In this document: positions 16,499 through 25,205 of the stretch, piece by piece
How the letters are laid out: each line of letters starts with the position of its first letter
Position numbering within the stretch: position 1 is the first letter of the stretch
Source: Lachnospiraceae bacterium
GTDB taxonomy: Bacteria > Bacillota > Clostridia > Lachnospirales > Lachnospiraceae
Assembly (NCBI GenBank): GCA_016293925.1
Contig: JAEDCX010000030.1
Span: forward strand, 1 to 25,894
Direction: 5' to 3'
DNA: 25,894 bases
The notes under the pieces: model-generated
What the model was told of the DNA's origin: nothing
Databases searched by the model: none
Seen by the model: the letters and a program-made list of their open reading frames with translations, nothing else
Position numbers and translations under genes: made by a program

Positions 16499-18514
16499 TC
16501 ATTTCCCTGCAGGCATCTCTTTCCATCCATTTTCTGTCCTGAACCGCTGATTCGTTCTATGAATCAGCCCCCCCACAACGCCGGCCATTGCAAGCAATAC
16601 AATCAGTCCCGGAAGGAATCCGTTTCCAAGTTCCCCGGTCGTAATCAGTGTACCAATCTGGTAAACCAGAAAGGCGACCGCATAACCGGTACCGAACTGG
16701 AGGGCAATCCCTCCCCAGAACCACTTACTGCTCTGCATTTCCGCTCTCATGGCTCCGAGTGCTGCAAAGCAGGGCGGTGTGAATAAGTTGAACATCAGGA
16801 ATCCAAGTGCCGCCACTTTCGTAAGTGCCATCGCCTGGGCAACCACATTTCCATCACCGATCAGTGCCAATTCCTCCGTGTCAATAAAGGCACGCAACCC
16901 ATAACAGACGGCAAGCGTTCCCACTACATTTTCCTTGGCGATAAAGCCCGTTACCGACGCTGCCGCAAGCTGCCATGCCGCAATCCCCACAACCGGCACT
17001 AACAGATAGGCGATCGGAGAAGCAATCGATGCAAGAACAGAGGTGCTCTCCATTCCTTCCTCTACCACCTGCATCTTCCAGTTGAAGGACTGCATCATCT
17101 GTACCACCGTATTACATACGAGAATGATGGTTCCCGCCTTGACAATATATGCCTTGCCCCGTCCCAGCATGGAGATGACAGCCCGTTTGAGGCTCGGCAG
17201 CTTATACTCCGGTAGTTCGATGATAAAAAAGGATTTGCGGAATCTATGTCCTGTGATCCACTTTACCAGTAATGCACCAAGCAGAATCAGAAGAATTCCA
17301 GCAAAATACATCAGCGTTCCCACCCAGGGCATATCCGGGAAAAAAGCACCCACAAACAATGCAATGACCGGCAGTTTTGCCCCGCAGGGCATAAACGGAG
17401 TCAGCATGGCCGTTGCCCTTCTCTCCCTTTCGTTCCGGATGGTGCGGCACGCCATGATACCGGGAATCGCACATCCGGTTCCGATCACCATGGGAATCAC
17501 AGATCTTCCGGATAATCCTGCTCTCTTAAATATGGGATCCAGCACCACGGTAGCCCGTGCCATATATCCGCAGTCTTCCAGAAGGGCGATCAGAAAATAC
17601 ATCACCATGACGAGCGGCAGAAAACCTACCACGGCACCCACGCCGCCGATGATGCCGTCTACCAGAAGCGACTGCAGAATCGGATTGGCACCCTCCACAA
17701 GCCCTGCTACCCATTCCCGGAAGGTATCTATCCTGCCCACCAGCCAGTCTGCAATCCAGGTGCCCACCGTGGATTGGGAAATGTAGAATACCAGAAACAT
17801 CACCACGGCAAAGACCGGAATCCCAAGCCAGGGATTCGTCAGCACTTCATCCAGTTTGTCCTGGCTGGTTTTTACCGTTGTCAGAACCTTCCGTTTCTCA
17901 ACCGCATTGACAATCTCTTTCACGAAATCAAAGCGTTTTCTGTCAGCGGCCTCTGCCTCCGCTCTGTTGCTAAGATCAATGGTATCCTGTACATAGGGTG
18001 CCGCCTGTTTACTACCTTTTGCCGCAACGGCCTTCGCAACCACCTCCTTCAGCCCGGAATGGTCGGCAGAGATGGACACGGTCTGTATGACCGGACATCC
18101 AAGCTTCTCCTCCAGTAGCGGGACATTGATTTCTGTGGCTTTCTTCTTATTTACGTCGCTCTTATTCAGGGCTACCACCACCGGAATGCCAAGTTCCAGA
18201 AGCTGTGTGGTAAAAAATAAGCTGCGACTCAGATTGGTGGCGTCCACAATATTGATGATTACATCCGGCCGTTCCTGTTTCACATAGGCACTCGTAATAC
18301 TCTCTTCCGAGGTAAACGGTGACATCGAATACGCTCCCGGCAGATCCACAGCTATCACTTCCTCCTTTCCATCACAAAACGCCCTTTTCATAGGGCTCTC
18401 CTTCTTTTCCACCGTAACTCCGGTCCAGTTCCCGACCTTTTCGTTTCTTCCGGTCAGGGCGTTGTACATCGTGGTCTTTCCGCTGTTTGGATTCCCTGCT
18501 AATGCGATTCTCAT
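16499..18514 (-). CDS. feoB: Ferrous iron transporter FeoB
   Basis: A 671-aa FeoB. The N-terminal G domain has the P-loop GNPNSGKT (7-14), the switch region VGNWTGVTV, DLPG (57-60) and NKSD (117-120). The linker is followed by the membrane domain with the two Gate regions, including the Cys-containing segments GTGCAIPGIMACRTI and FTPPCFAALGAM. FeoB takes Fe(II) into the cytoplasm and is the main iron uptake route in anaerobes. AAGGAGG lies seven bases before the ATG at 18514; an upstream in-frame ATG at 18532 is less well placed. It follows the FeoA-like gene by 117 bases and precedes the Cys-rich partner. Confidence 0.96.
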   Translation of the reverse strand: MRIALAGNPNSGKTTMYNALTGRNEKVGNWTGVTVEKKESPMKRAFCDGKEEVIAVDLPGAYSMSPFTSEESITSAYVKQERPDVIINIVDATNLSRSLFFTTQLLELGIPVVVALNKSDVNKKKATEINVPLLEEKLGCPVIQTVSISADHSGLKEVVAKAVAAKGSKQAAPYVQDTIDLSNRAEAEAADRKRFDFVKEIVNAVEKRKVLTTVKTSQDKLDEVLTNPWLGIPVFAVVMFLVFYISQSTVGTWIADWLVGRIDTFREWVAGLVEGANPILQSLLVDGIIGGVGAVVGFLPLVMVMYFLIALLEDCGYMARATVVLDPIFKRAGLSGRSVIPMVIGTGCAIPGIMACRTIRNERERRATAMLTPFMPCGAKLPVIALFVGAFFPDMPWVGTLMYFAGILLILLGALLVKWITGHRFRKSFFIIELPEYKLPSLKRAVISMLGRGKAYIVKAGTIILVCNTVVQMMQSFNWKMQVVEEGMESTSVLASIASPIAYLLVPVVGIAAWQLAAASVTGFIAKENVVGTLAVCYGLRAFIDTEELALIGDGNVVAQAMALTKVAALGFLMFNLFTPPCFAALGAMRAEMQSSKWFWGGIALQFGTGYAVAFLVYQIGTLITTGELGNGFLPGLIVLLAMAGVVGGLIHRTNQRFRTENGWKEMPAGK

Positions 18515-18620
18515 GCTACATCCTCCTTGCACGCTTCGTTTTCCTCATTTCTCTGATTGCTTTTTTTCTGCTGCATCTCTTTCTCCCTCTCTCGTGCCTG
18601 TTTTTCTCCCTATTTATTTC

Positions 18621-18636
18621 GTTAGTTATAGCTAAC
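18621..18636. promoter_or_regulatory. GTTAG-N6-CTAAC palindrome at the feoA stop
   Basis: GTTAG (18621-18625) and CTAAC (18632-18636) are separated by six bases and overlap the feoA stop codon. The geometry equals that of the boxes in the feo promoter, so it may be an additional metalloregulator site or an internal control point before feoB. Confidence 0.45.
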
Positions 18637-18898
18637 CATCAATCATAGAAAGGCTCCTGTTTCCTGCAATCATAATTGCCTGTGCCAGACCGCGATCCAT
18701 GTTATATCTGGCATCCTTTACAGAAACCACACAACCACCTCTGATGTGGGAAATCACCGTAATCGGCTCTCCGCTGTAGCATCCCAGCGAAAACAGAAAG
18801 GACCGCAGTTCCTCATCCTCTGCAATAATATCTTTCACAAAATATTCTTCTCCCACCTTTGCATCCGCCAAACTCATATCCGCACCATACCTTTCCAT
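18632..18898 (-). CDS. feoA: FeoA-domain protein
   Basis: An 88-aa SH3-like FeoA domain protein: SLADAKVGEEYFVKDI, LRSFLFSLGCYSGEPITVI and a C-terminal GNRSLSMI strand follow the family pattern. FeoA is a small cytoplasmic partner of FeoB needed for Fe(II) transport. The ATG at 18898 has GGAGG seven bases upstream. It is the first gene of the feo operon and sits behind the promoter with GTTAG/CTAAC boxes. Confidence 0.9.
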   Translation of the reverse strand: MERYGADMSLADAKVGEEYFVKDIIAEDEELRSFLFSLGCYSGEPITVISHIRGGCVVSVKDARYNMDRGLAQAIMIAGNRSLSMIDG

Positions 18899-18942
18899 GA
18901 AAAACCTCCGTTCTTTCCGGCTTTTCTAACATTGCTTTACGG

Positions 18943-18958
18943 GTTAGTTTTCTCTAAC
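18943..18958. promoter_or_regulatory. GTTAG-N6-CTAAC operator-like palindrome near the feo start site
   Basis: GTTAG (18943-18947) and CTAAC (18954-18958) are perfect complements six bases apart and lie at the predicted transcription start of feoA. They resemble half-sites of DtxR/IdeR/MntR-type regulators (TTAGG/CCTAA cores), but the protein that binds is unknown. Confidence 0.55.
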
Positions 18959-18965
18959 TGAATTG

Positions 18966-18994
18966 AGTTTAATATAACTAACCGGAATTGTCAA
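18966..18994 (-). promoter_or_regulatory. feo operon promoter with operator between -35 and -10
   Basis: On the - strand, a perfect TTGACA (18994-18989) and TAAACT (18971-18966) are spaced by 17 bases. The spacer contains GTTAG-N6-TAAAC (18982-18967), a one-mismatch copy of the palindrome seen at 18943 and 18621. A repressor bound there would cover the core promoter, as expected for iron-repressed feo genes. Confidence 0.7.
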
Positions 18995-19035
18995 CTGATT
19001 TTTCAAATCATTGTTTCGATATCCGGCTCCTCCCC

Positions 19036-19893
19036 CTATTCCTTTTTCTCCTGCATGTACAGCAAGCGATATCTGCTTGGCGACATTCCGGTCAGCTTCT
19101 GAAAGCTTTTGTGAAAATAGGAATAACTGGAGTATTCCATCATTTCTTGCACCTGTACCACCGTCTTACCGCTGCGCAAAAGTTCCTGCGCCTTGGCAAT
19201 CCTCTGCATCGCCATATAATGCCCAATGGTGGTATGGGTATGCTTCGCAAACAGCCGGGACAGATAATCTTTGTTCAGGAAGAAGTGTTTCGCAACCTGT
19301 TCCACCGTGATTCCCGTCATCAGACAGTCGTTCATATAAGAGATAATCTCATTGACCCTTTTCTGGGTACCCACGACCGTCAGCGGTTTCTCCTCCGGTT
19401 CCCGCTTTCTCTCCTGTACCATGGAATCAATCTCTTGCAATACCGCAAAGAACTGCGTCATTGTCCGCAAGTCCCTGCAATCCCGGAGATTCCGCAATGC
19501 ATCCAGATGTTCCATCAGCTTCGCCCTCTCCTCTGTTCCAAGCGAGAGGATCATCGGCTGCCCGGCATGCTTCATATACTCCAGGCTGACGTTGCTTCCC
19601 ACAAGCACCCTTTCCATCCAGTTGACATCCACATTCAGAATATAGCGGCGATATTCCAGATTCTCTCTGTGATACAGCTGGTGAACACAAAAAGGCGGGA
19701 TAATGATCAGTGAATCCTGTCTGACCCAGGATACCGTCTGATTCAGCAACACATCCGGCAGGTCAGTGAGTGTGAAATACAGCTCCGCCACATTATGGGT
19801 ATGGGCACAGACAGTTTGCGACACGATTTCATCCTTATATTCAACTCCAAAGGGCTCATTCACAACAAAAAAAGGGACTTCCTTGTTTTGCAT
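19036..19893 (-). CDS. AraC family transcriptional regulator
   Basis: A 285-aa regulator with an N-terminal cupin-like sensor part (HTHNVAELYFTLTD, IIIPPFCVHQLYH) and a C-terminal double helix-turn-helix (about 185-285): ITVEQVAKHFFLNKDYLSRLF and YSSYSYFHKSFQKLTGMSPSRYR are the two recognition units. Such proteins usually bind a sugar and activate neighbouring catabolic genes. It is divergent from the Gfo/Idh operon with 162 bases between the starts, which makes that operon the likely target. AGGAGGAG precedes the ATG. Confidence 0.93.
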   Translation of the reverse strand: MQNKEVPFFVVNEPFGVEYKDEIVSQTVCAHTHNVAELYFTLTDLPDVLLNQTVSWVRQDSLIIIPPFCVHQLYHRENLEYRRYILNVDVNWMERVLVGSNVSLEYMKHAGQPMILSLGTEERAKLMEHLDALRNLRDCRDLRTMTQFFAVLQEIDSMVQERKREPEEKPLTVVGTQKRVNEIISYMNDCLMTGITVEQVAKHFFLNKDYLSRLFAKHTHTTIGHYMAMQRIAKAQELLRSGKTVVQVQEMMEYSSYSYFHKSFQKLTGMSPSRYRLLYMQEKKE

Positions 19894-20055
19894 CCCGAAT
19901 CTCCTCCTGATCGTTTTTTTACATAAAAAAACTCTTTTATGTGTATATTATTTCTTTTCGCGGGATATTACAATACCCATATAACGGATTTGGTGAAACA
20001 ACGCAGGGGATCTTTACCGGAATACAACGTCCGGTAAGGGTGGAAAGGAGAAACC
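19894..20055. promoter_or_regulatory. Divergent control region of araC and the oxidoreductase operon
   Basis: The region is AT-rich in the middle. It holds a perfect 8-bp inverted repeat ACATAAAA/TTTTATGT (19921-19928, 19935-19942; six-base spacer) and a second one, TTACCGGA/TCCGGTAA (20014-20021, 20030-20037; eight-base spacer), just before the ribosome site. A TACAAT -10-like hexamer (19969-19974, +) lacks a good -35, as is common for activator-dependent promoters. The AraC protein is the natural candidate regulator. Confidence 0.55.
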
Positions 20056-21057
20056 ATGAGAAAAGCAGCTATCATAGGGTGTGGAAACATTGCCCATGTA
20101 CATGCCCGGGCACTGGAGCACCTTACCAATGTCCGTCTTGTGGCATGCGTCGATCCGATACTGCAGCGGGCTTCCGAGCTTTCTGACCAGTCCACCAAAG
20201 GCCTGGCCCGGATATATGATAGTCTCTCCGCCATGCTGGCGCAGGAGACTCCTGATGTGGTACATATCTGTACGCCTCATTATCTTCATGTTCCAATGGC
20301 TCTGGAATTACTGAGCCGGAACATCCACATTTTCATGGAAAAACCTCCTGCCATTTCCCTGGCAGAATTCCGGCAGTTGGAGGAGGTTCAGTCGAATTCC
20401 GCAGGCAGAATCGGTTTTTGTTTCCAGAATCGCTATAATCAATCCACCAAAGCCCTGGATAAGATCGTACAAAACCGGGAATTTGGGGAACTTCTGGGTG
20501 GAAGAGCCTTCGTCACCTGGCGCAGGGACAAAGCCTACTATAGCGACGAATGGCACGGCCGGCTTTCCTTGGAAGGCGGAGGCGTCTTGATCAATCAGGC
20601 CATTCACACCCTGGATTTACTTCTCCGGTATCTTGGAACTCCCGCAAAACTGGATGCCACCATGAGCAACCACCATCTGCAGGGTTCCATTGAAGTAGAG
20701 GACACTCTGGAGGCCTGGATGGAATTCCCGGGTGGAAAACGCGCCTGCTTCTACGCCACCACCGGATATGCCACCGATGCTCCGGTTCTGCTGGAACTCA
20801 CCTTCGAGAAAGGACTGGTTACCCTGACGGATCAGACGCTGCTTCTTGTCTCACAGGAAAACGGCCCCCGGATGCTCCCCCTGCCTGCGGAACCCGGAAT
20901 CGGGAAACCCTACTGGGGCAATGGGCATCTGTCCTGCATCCGGGATTTCTATCAGCATCTGGATGAGCATACTCCCTACTGCAACGACCTTGCGGGAGTC
21001 AGAAACACCATAGAAACTACTCTGCGCATCTATGACAGCGCAAGAGCCAACAAATAG
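20056..21057 (+). CDS. Gfo/Idh/MocA family oxidoreductase (first copy)
   Basis: A 333-aa NAD(P)-dependent oxidoreductase. The Rossmann fold opens AAIIGCGNIAHVHARAL; HICTPHYLHVPMALELL and the family EKPPAIS motif follow. The alpha/beta C-terminal domain contains GRAFVTWRRDKAYY and GGGVLINQAIHTLDLL, which carries the conserved His/Asp pair. Members oxidise or reduce a hydroxyl on a sugar, cyclitol or glycoside. The specific substrate is not readable. AAGGAG precedes the ATG. It is first in a three-gene operon and 13 bases separate it from the second copy. Confidence 0.94.
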   Translation: MRKAAIIGCGNIAHVHARALEHLTNVRLVACVDPILQRASELSDQSTKGLARIYDSLSAMLAQETPDVVHICTPHYLHVPMALELLSRNIHIFMEKPPAISLAEFRQLEEVQSNSAGRIGFCFQNRYNQSTKALDKIVQNREFGELLGGRAFVTWRRDKAYYSDEWHGRLSLEGGGVLINQAIHTLDLLLRYLGTPAKLDATMSNHHLQGSIEVEDTLEAWMEFPGGKRACFYATTGYATDAPVLLELTFEKGLVTLTDQTLLLVSQENGPRMLPLPAEPGIGKPYWGNGHLSCIRDFYQHLDEHTPYCNDLAGVRNTIETTLRIYDSARANK

Positions 21058-21070
21058 AGAGGAGATCTTT

Positions 21071-22225
21071 ATGGAACAGGTAAGAATAGGAATTATTGGA
21101 ATCGGAGGAATGGGAAGCGGCCATGCCATGAGTATCGTTCAGGGCAAGGTACCGAACCTGGTCCTCAGTGCCGTAGCAGATGTACGTCAGTCCAGGCTGG
21201 ATTGGGCCAGGGAAAATCTCCCTCCTGAAGTCAGCATCTTCTCGGACGGCAAGGAAATGATCACCTCCGGTACCTGCGATGCTGTACTAATCGCAACACC
21301 ACATTACCTGCATCCTGTCTTTGGAATATACGCCCTGGAGCATGGTATCCATGTGATCAGCGAAAAACCCGCCGGCGTATACACCAAACAGGTTCGGGAA
21401 CTCAATGAGGTTGCAGCGAAATCAGACAAGGTATTTGCCATCATGTTCAATCAACGTACCAACTGTGTGTATCGTAAACTCCACGATATGATCGAGAGCG
21501 GTGAATTCGGACAATTAAAACGGGTTAACTGGATCATCACCGACTGGTACCGCACCCAGAGCTACTATGATGCAGCTGACTGGAAAGCCACATGGGACGG
21601 TGAAGGCGGCGGCGTTCTGCTCAATCAGTGCCCCCACCAGCTGGATCTCCTGCAATGGCTCTGCGGCCTCCCCGTAAGTGTCCGGGCGTTCTGTCACGAG
21701 GCCAAATGGCACAATATCGAGGTGGAGGACGATGTCACCGCATACATGGAGTTTGAGAACGGTGCGACCGGTGTTTTTGTAACCTCTACCGCCGATGCAC
21801 CCGGAACCAACCGATTGGAGCTCACCTTTGAACTGGGCAAGGTTCTCTGTGAGCATGGCAAGCTGACCTTTTACCGGCTCAGTGAGAATGAAAGAACCTT
21901 CTGTATGACCGAAAAGGAAGGCTTCAAGACCCCTGACGTTACCGTTATCGATATTGAAACAGACGGGCAAAACGAACAGCATATCGGTGTCCTGAAGGCT
22001 TTCACCAATCGAATTCTCCATGGTACTCCTCTGGTTGCCTCCGGAGAAGAGGGCATCCGCGCCCTCACCCTTTCCAATGCCATGCACCTGTCCAGCTGGC
22101 TGAACCGGACCATAGAACTACCTCTGGACGAAGACCTGTTCCTGCAGGAATTGAATAAGCGGAGAGCCACCTCCAAGAAAAAAGCAGATACCGGCATCGT
22201 CTTTGACACAACCGGCACCTACTAA
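21071..22225 (+). CDS. Gfo/Idh/MocA family oxidoreductase (second copy)
   Basis: A 384-aa paralogue of the preceding enzyme: GIIGIGGMGSGHAM dinucleotide site, ATPHYLHPVFGIYAL, EKPAGVYTKQV and GGGVLLNQCPHQLDLLQWL. The tail is longer and ends in a Lys/Arg-rich segment. The start at 21071 has GAGAGGAG at ideal spacing; an in-frame ATG at 21032 lies inside the first copy. Pairs of such dehydrogenases often oxidise and later reduce a sugar during 3-keto-glycoside or inositol-type metabolism, so a two-step redox conversion is a reasonable inference. Confidence 0.94.
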   Translation: MEQVRIGIIGIGGMGSGHAMSIVQGKVPNLVLSAVADVRQSRLDWARENLPPEVSIFSDGKEMITSGTCDAVLIATPHYLHPVFGIYALEHGIHVISEKPAGVYTKQVRELNEVAAKSDKVFAIMFNQRTNCVYRKLHDMIESGEFGQLKRVNWIITDWYRTQSYYDAADWKATWDGEGGGVLLNQCPHQLDLLQWLCGLPVSVRAFCHEAKWHNIEVEDDVTAYMEFENGATGVFVTSTADAPGTNRLELTFELGKVLCEHGKLTFYRLSENERTFCMTEKEGFKTPDVTVIDIETDGQNEQHIGVLKAFTNRILHGTPLVASGEEGIRALTLSNAMHLSSWLNRTIELPLDEDLFLQELNKRRATSKKKADTGIVFDTTGTY

Positions 22226-22310
22226 CCACAGTGGTTCCGTGCATCGGAGGAATCCGCAGGCACAGTATCCCTATGAATCTAACACGACATCAATCAAGGA
22301 GAATGAAAAA

Positions 22311-23171
22311 ATGAATTGGAATACAAAGATAACAGGATTTTCCGATGAGATTGCCCCCGATCTGAAGACCCAGGTGGAATCGTTCCATCGTCTGGGCATC
22401 TCCCACATAGAGATGAGGGGCGTCGATGGAAATAATCTCATCTACCACAACGACGCGAAAGTCCGGGAGATCAAAAACTACCTGGACGGCAACGGAATCA
22501 CCCTCTCCGCCCTGGGCTCTCCCCTGGGTAAAATCGGTATCACGGATGATTTTGCTCCCCATTTCCAGGACTTCCAGCGGGCTGTTGAGATTGCCCACAT
22601 GATGGATACTCCCTATATCCGCATGTTCAGTTTCTATCTTCCGGCAGGCAGTACCCCGGAAGAATATGAAGGACCCGTATTTGACAGGATCTCCAAGCTT
22701 GTTGAATACGCCGGCTCCCAGGAGGTCGTTCTGCTCCATGAGAACGAAAAAGGAATCTACGGAGAAAAGGCAGCTGAATGCAAGAAACTGATGAACGAAT
22801 TCTACGGAACCAGCTTCCGGTGCATCTTTGATTTCGCCAACTATATACAAGCCGGAGAAGATACACTGGAGGCATACCATCTCCTGAAGCCCTACATCTC
22901 CTATATCCATGTGAAGGATGCGCTGAAAGAGAATGGGAAGGTCGTCCCGGCCGGAATGGGGGACGGTATGCTTCCGGAGATTCTCTCGGATCTGCATCAG
23001 TCCGGGTATCAGGGTTTCCTATCCCTGGAGCCCCATCTCTTCCAGTTCACCGGACTCTCTGAGCTGGAAAAGACCGAACATAAATCTCTCGTGGATGCCA
23101 AACCCTTAAGTGGTTTTGAGGCTTTCTCTCTCGCCCATTCCTCACTGATGCATATTTTGAATGAACTGTAA
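22311..23171 (+). CDS. TIM-barrel sugar phosphate isomerase/epimerase
   Basis: A 286-aa xylose-isomerase-like TIM-barrel protein (AP endonuclease 2 family, COG1082). Characteristic blocks are ISHIEMRGVDGNNLIYH, TPYIRMFSFYLP, VVLLHENEKGIYGEKAAEC, FDFANYIQAGEDTLEAYHLL and YIHVKDAL, which supply the metal-binding Glu, His and Asp residues. The family includes IolE/IolI-like dehydratases, epimerases and 3-keto-glycoside hydrolases. AAGGAG lies nine bases before the ATG. It closes the operon with the two oxidoreductases and probably acts on their keto-sugar product. Confidence 0.9.
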   Translation: MNWNTKITGFSDEIAPDLKTQVESFHRLGISHIEMRGVDGNNLIYHNDAKVREIKNYLDGNGITLSALGSPLGKIGITDDFAPHFQDFQRAVEIAHMMDTPYIRMFSFYLPAGSTPEEYEGPVFDRISKLVEYAGSQEVVLLHENEKGIYGEKAAECKKLMNEFYGTSFRCIFDFANYIQAGEDTLEAYHLLKPYISYIHVKDALKENGKVVPAGMGDGMLPEILSDLHQSGYQGFLSLEPHLFQFTGLSELEKTEHKSLVDAKPLSGFEAFSLAHSSLMHILNEL

Positions 23172-23215
23172 CCTCAAACAGCATAGCACTCCGTTATTGC
23201 TTGGGATCACTAAGA

Positions 23216-23276
23216 AATATCCGACGGAAACGAACATCCGAAAGCATACGCTTCCAAATCGTTTTCGCCGGATATT
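23216..23276. repeat. 61-nt imperfect palindrome between convergent genes
   Basis: Arms at 23216-23233 (AATATCCGACGGAAACGA) and 23259-23276 (TCGTTTTCGCCGGATATT) are complementary at 16 of 18 positions. A smaller hairpin GAAAGC/GCTTCC sits in the loop. It lies between the stops of the isomerase operon (+) and the polytopic membrane protein (-). There is no T-tract next to either arm, so it is not a standard terminator; it may stabilise 3' ends or be a dispersed palindromic repeat. Confidence 0.6.
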
Positions 23277-23402
23277 CTGCCATTCCACCGGTTTTCCCAG
23301 TCTCTCTATTCTTGCGTCTCTCCTATACTCTGTAATGGAATAAGACATTTTCTCTCAAAAGTTACCGTCTGCTCCTTCATAGAAATCTTTCCGACCTCTT
23401 TT

Positions 23403-25145
23403 TCATGTCGATACTCTGCGCAATTCATACACCCATACATGCCAGTAGCTTGTGTCGGACTCGTAATCACCAACCAGACGAAGACCACTTTTCTCATAAT
23501 CAACAATCTCCCCGCACGAGAAAATGTAATCACACCCCAAATCCTTCAATGCATTCCAGTCATACTCCAGGTTCTCGTATTGCACATTACGATTCTTCCC
23601 GTTCATATAAGAGGTTCCGGTCTGACTGTTGAAAAGATAACATCTGCTGCCCCACAGGTCATAGTATATCTCGGAAACCGAATCCTTCTCCAGTTCTTTT
23701 TCCATAACCCGTCTGAATTCATGCTTGTATTCCAAAGGATAAGAATTCGCATAGCCATCCACAGTATAAAATCCGTGCATTAAGGCAGGCGTAGGATTCA
23801 TTCCGATATGCACGATTCTGTACTCTGTCATCTCCCTGCCGATTGCATGCTCAATCTCCTCCATCACATCATCGGAATAGAATGCTCTCCATGTAATATT
23901 ACCGGTTATCTCGCTTCCGTTTCGCAACTGATTCACACTCATGTAGAAATAGGATCTGGAAGCAATCAAGCGAACGGACGGCAATAATGTTACAACCACA
24001 ACCACGCAGGTCACGCTCCGCACCCATAGCCGATTCCCTCTGTTCCACCACAGCCTGATACAAAGTGCCATCTCAAGCCAGAAAAGAGCAGGCATCAGCC
24101 AGGAAAATCTGTCCATCTGGAAATAGCGCAGAATTCCGTTGCACTGATTTTTAAAGTTTACATAAATTTCCGAATTCAAAAAGGCATACAGCAGAGACAT
24201 TCCCAGAATCGCCACTGCTCCCCATACTGCTCTTTTCAATTTGCCCGCATACTCTCTGTCCTTCGAATCCCTAAAAATAATTCCGGCAAGGAGCATGAGT
24301 GCCATCGGAATCAACAGATATTTCTGGCAGGCTTCCGCATGCTGCACAACGCCTGTCAGCATATTACGGAACGCCTCCCGGAAAGGCAGGGCGAACCCTA
24401 CGAATTCTGTCCGGTGACTGACGAATCCGTCCTTTTTCAGCAGAATCTCCAATATAAGCTGAATATTAATCAGACAGGACAACGCGCAAAAGAGAAAGAA
24501 TCCGACGATGGAATGCCTGCTGACGGTCTTCTTTATGAAGGACCAGACCAATATCCCCGCCCAGATGATTCCCATTACATAACCTGTAAACACAAGATGC
24601 GCAGTCAGGGTATACAGCAGGATACACCCGTATCCCCAGAAAAGCTTCTTTTTGCTCTGAAGAAGACAGATTCCGAGAAAGCATATGGGAATGCCTGCCA
24701 CCGCGCCCCCATACACGGGATAGAACGGCAACATCGCAAAACACCCGGCAGTCAACAGGGAGATGATCCCTGATTCCGTAAACCTGTTTACCAGGAAATA
24801 CATCCCATAAAATGCAATAGCAAACACAATCGCATACTGAATTACAAAGGCAACAAACGGGCTGAATAACCGGTACAGTGGAATAAACAAAAGCGCAAAG
24901 GGTTGGAGCGCGCTAGACTGCAGCCCTCCCATCATCTCAGGATACGCAGAGAGATGCTCCCCCATATGTCTCGCCGGCAAAACATAATGCAGTATGTTCT
25001 CATCCATCTGATCATGCCAGACAAACACTGAATTTTCTCCCATAATCAGGTAGGGAACAAAAACAAGCAGCTGCAGAACGATTCCCAGCAGCCAAAGTGG
25101 CTTTCTATCCAGTTTTTGAATAAAGCAATTTCCTTCATGTATCAT
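23403..25145 (-). CDS. Polytopic membrane protein, YkoS/DUF6044-like
   Basis: A 580-aa protein with about ten to twelve hydrophobic helices in residues 15-420 and a soluble C-terminal domain (about 430-580). The first extramembrane loop carries FVWHDQMDENILHYVL, with an acidic pattern reminiscent of GT-C fold glycosyltransferases, where an Asp in the first loop is catalytic. The overall layout resembles the DUF6044/YkoS family, recalled from memory. The C-terminal part (YRIVHIGMNPTPALMHGFYT, VDGYANSYPLEYKHEFRRVM) is conserved-looking but unassigned. It may act in cell-envelope polysaccharide assembly; this is inference. A GAGGAAAAG site precedes the ATG. Confidence 0.7.
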   Translation of the reverse strand: MIHEGNCFIQKLDRKPLWLLGIVLQLLVFVPYLIMGENSVFVWHDQMDENILHYVLPARHMGEHLSAYPEMMGGLQSSALQPFALLFIPLYRLFSPFVAFVIQYAIVFAIAFYGMYFLVNRFTESGIISLLTAGCFAMLPFYPVYGGAVAGIPICFLGICLLQSKKKLFWGYGCILLYTLTAHLVFTGYVMGIIWAGILVWSFIKKTVSRHSIVGFFLFCALSCLINIQLILEILLKKDGFVSHRTEFVGFALPFREAFRNMLTGVVQHAEACQKYLLIPMALMLLAGIIFRDSKDREYAGKLKRAVWGAVAILGMSLLYAFLNSEIYVNFKNQCNGILRYFQMDRFSWLMPALFWLEMALCIRLWWNRGNRLWVRSVTCVVVVVTLLPSVRLIASRSYFYMSVNQLRNGSEITGNITWRAFYSDDVMEEIEHAIGREMTEYRIVHIGMNPTPALMHGFYTVDGYANSYPLEYKHEFRRVMEKELEKDSVSEIYYDLWGSRCYLFNSQTGTSYMNGKNRNVQYENLEYDWNALKDLGCDYIFSCGEIVDYEKSGLRLVGDYESDTSYWHVWVYELRRVST

Positions 25146-25205
25146 GATTCTTTTCCTCTTGCGGATTCGCTTGTCCTTGCAATTTCGGCAGACCGGACTT
25201 TGTGA

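Noticed and set aside
23142..23348. 68-codon - strand frame between the convergent operons
   Set aside because: It overlaps the end of the isomerase gene and the 61-nt palindrome, has no ribosome site, and shows no motif.
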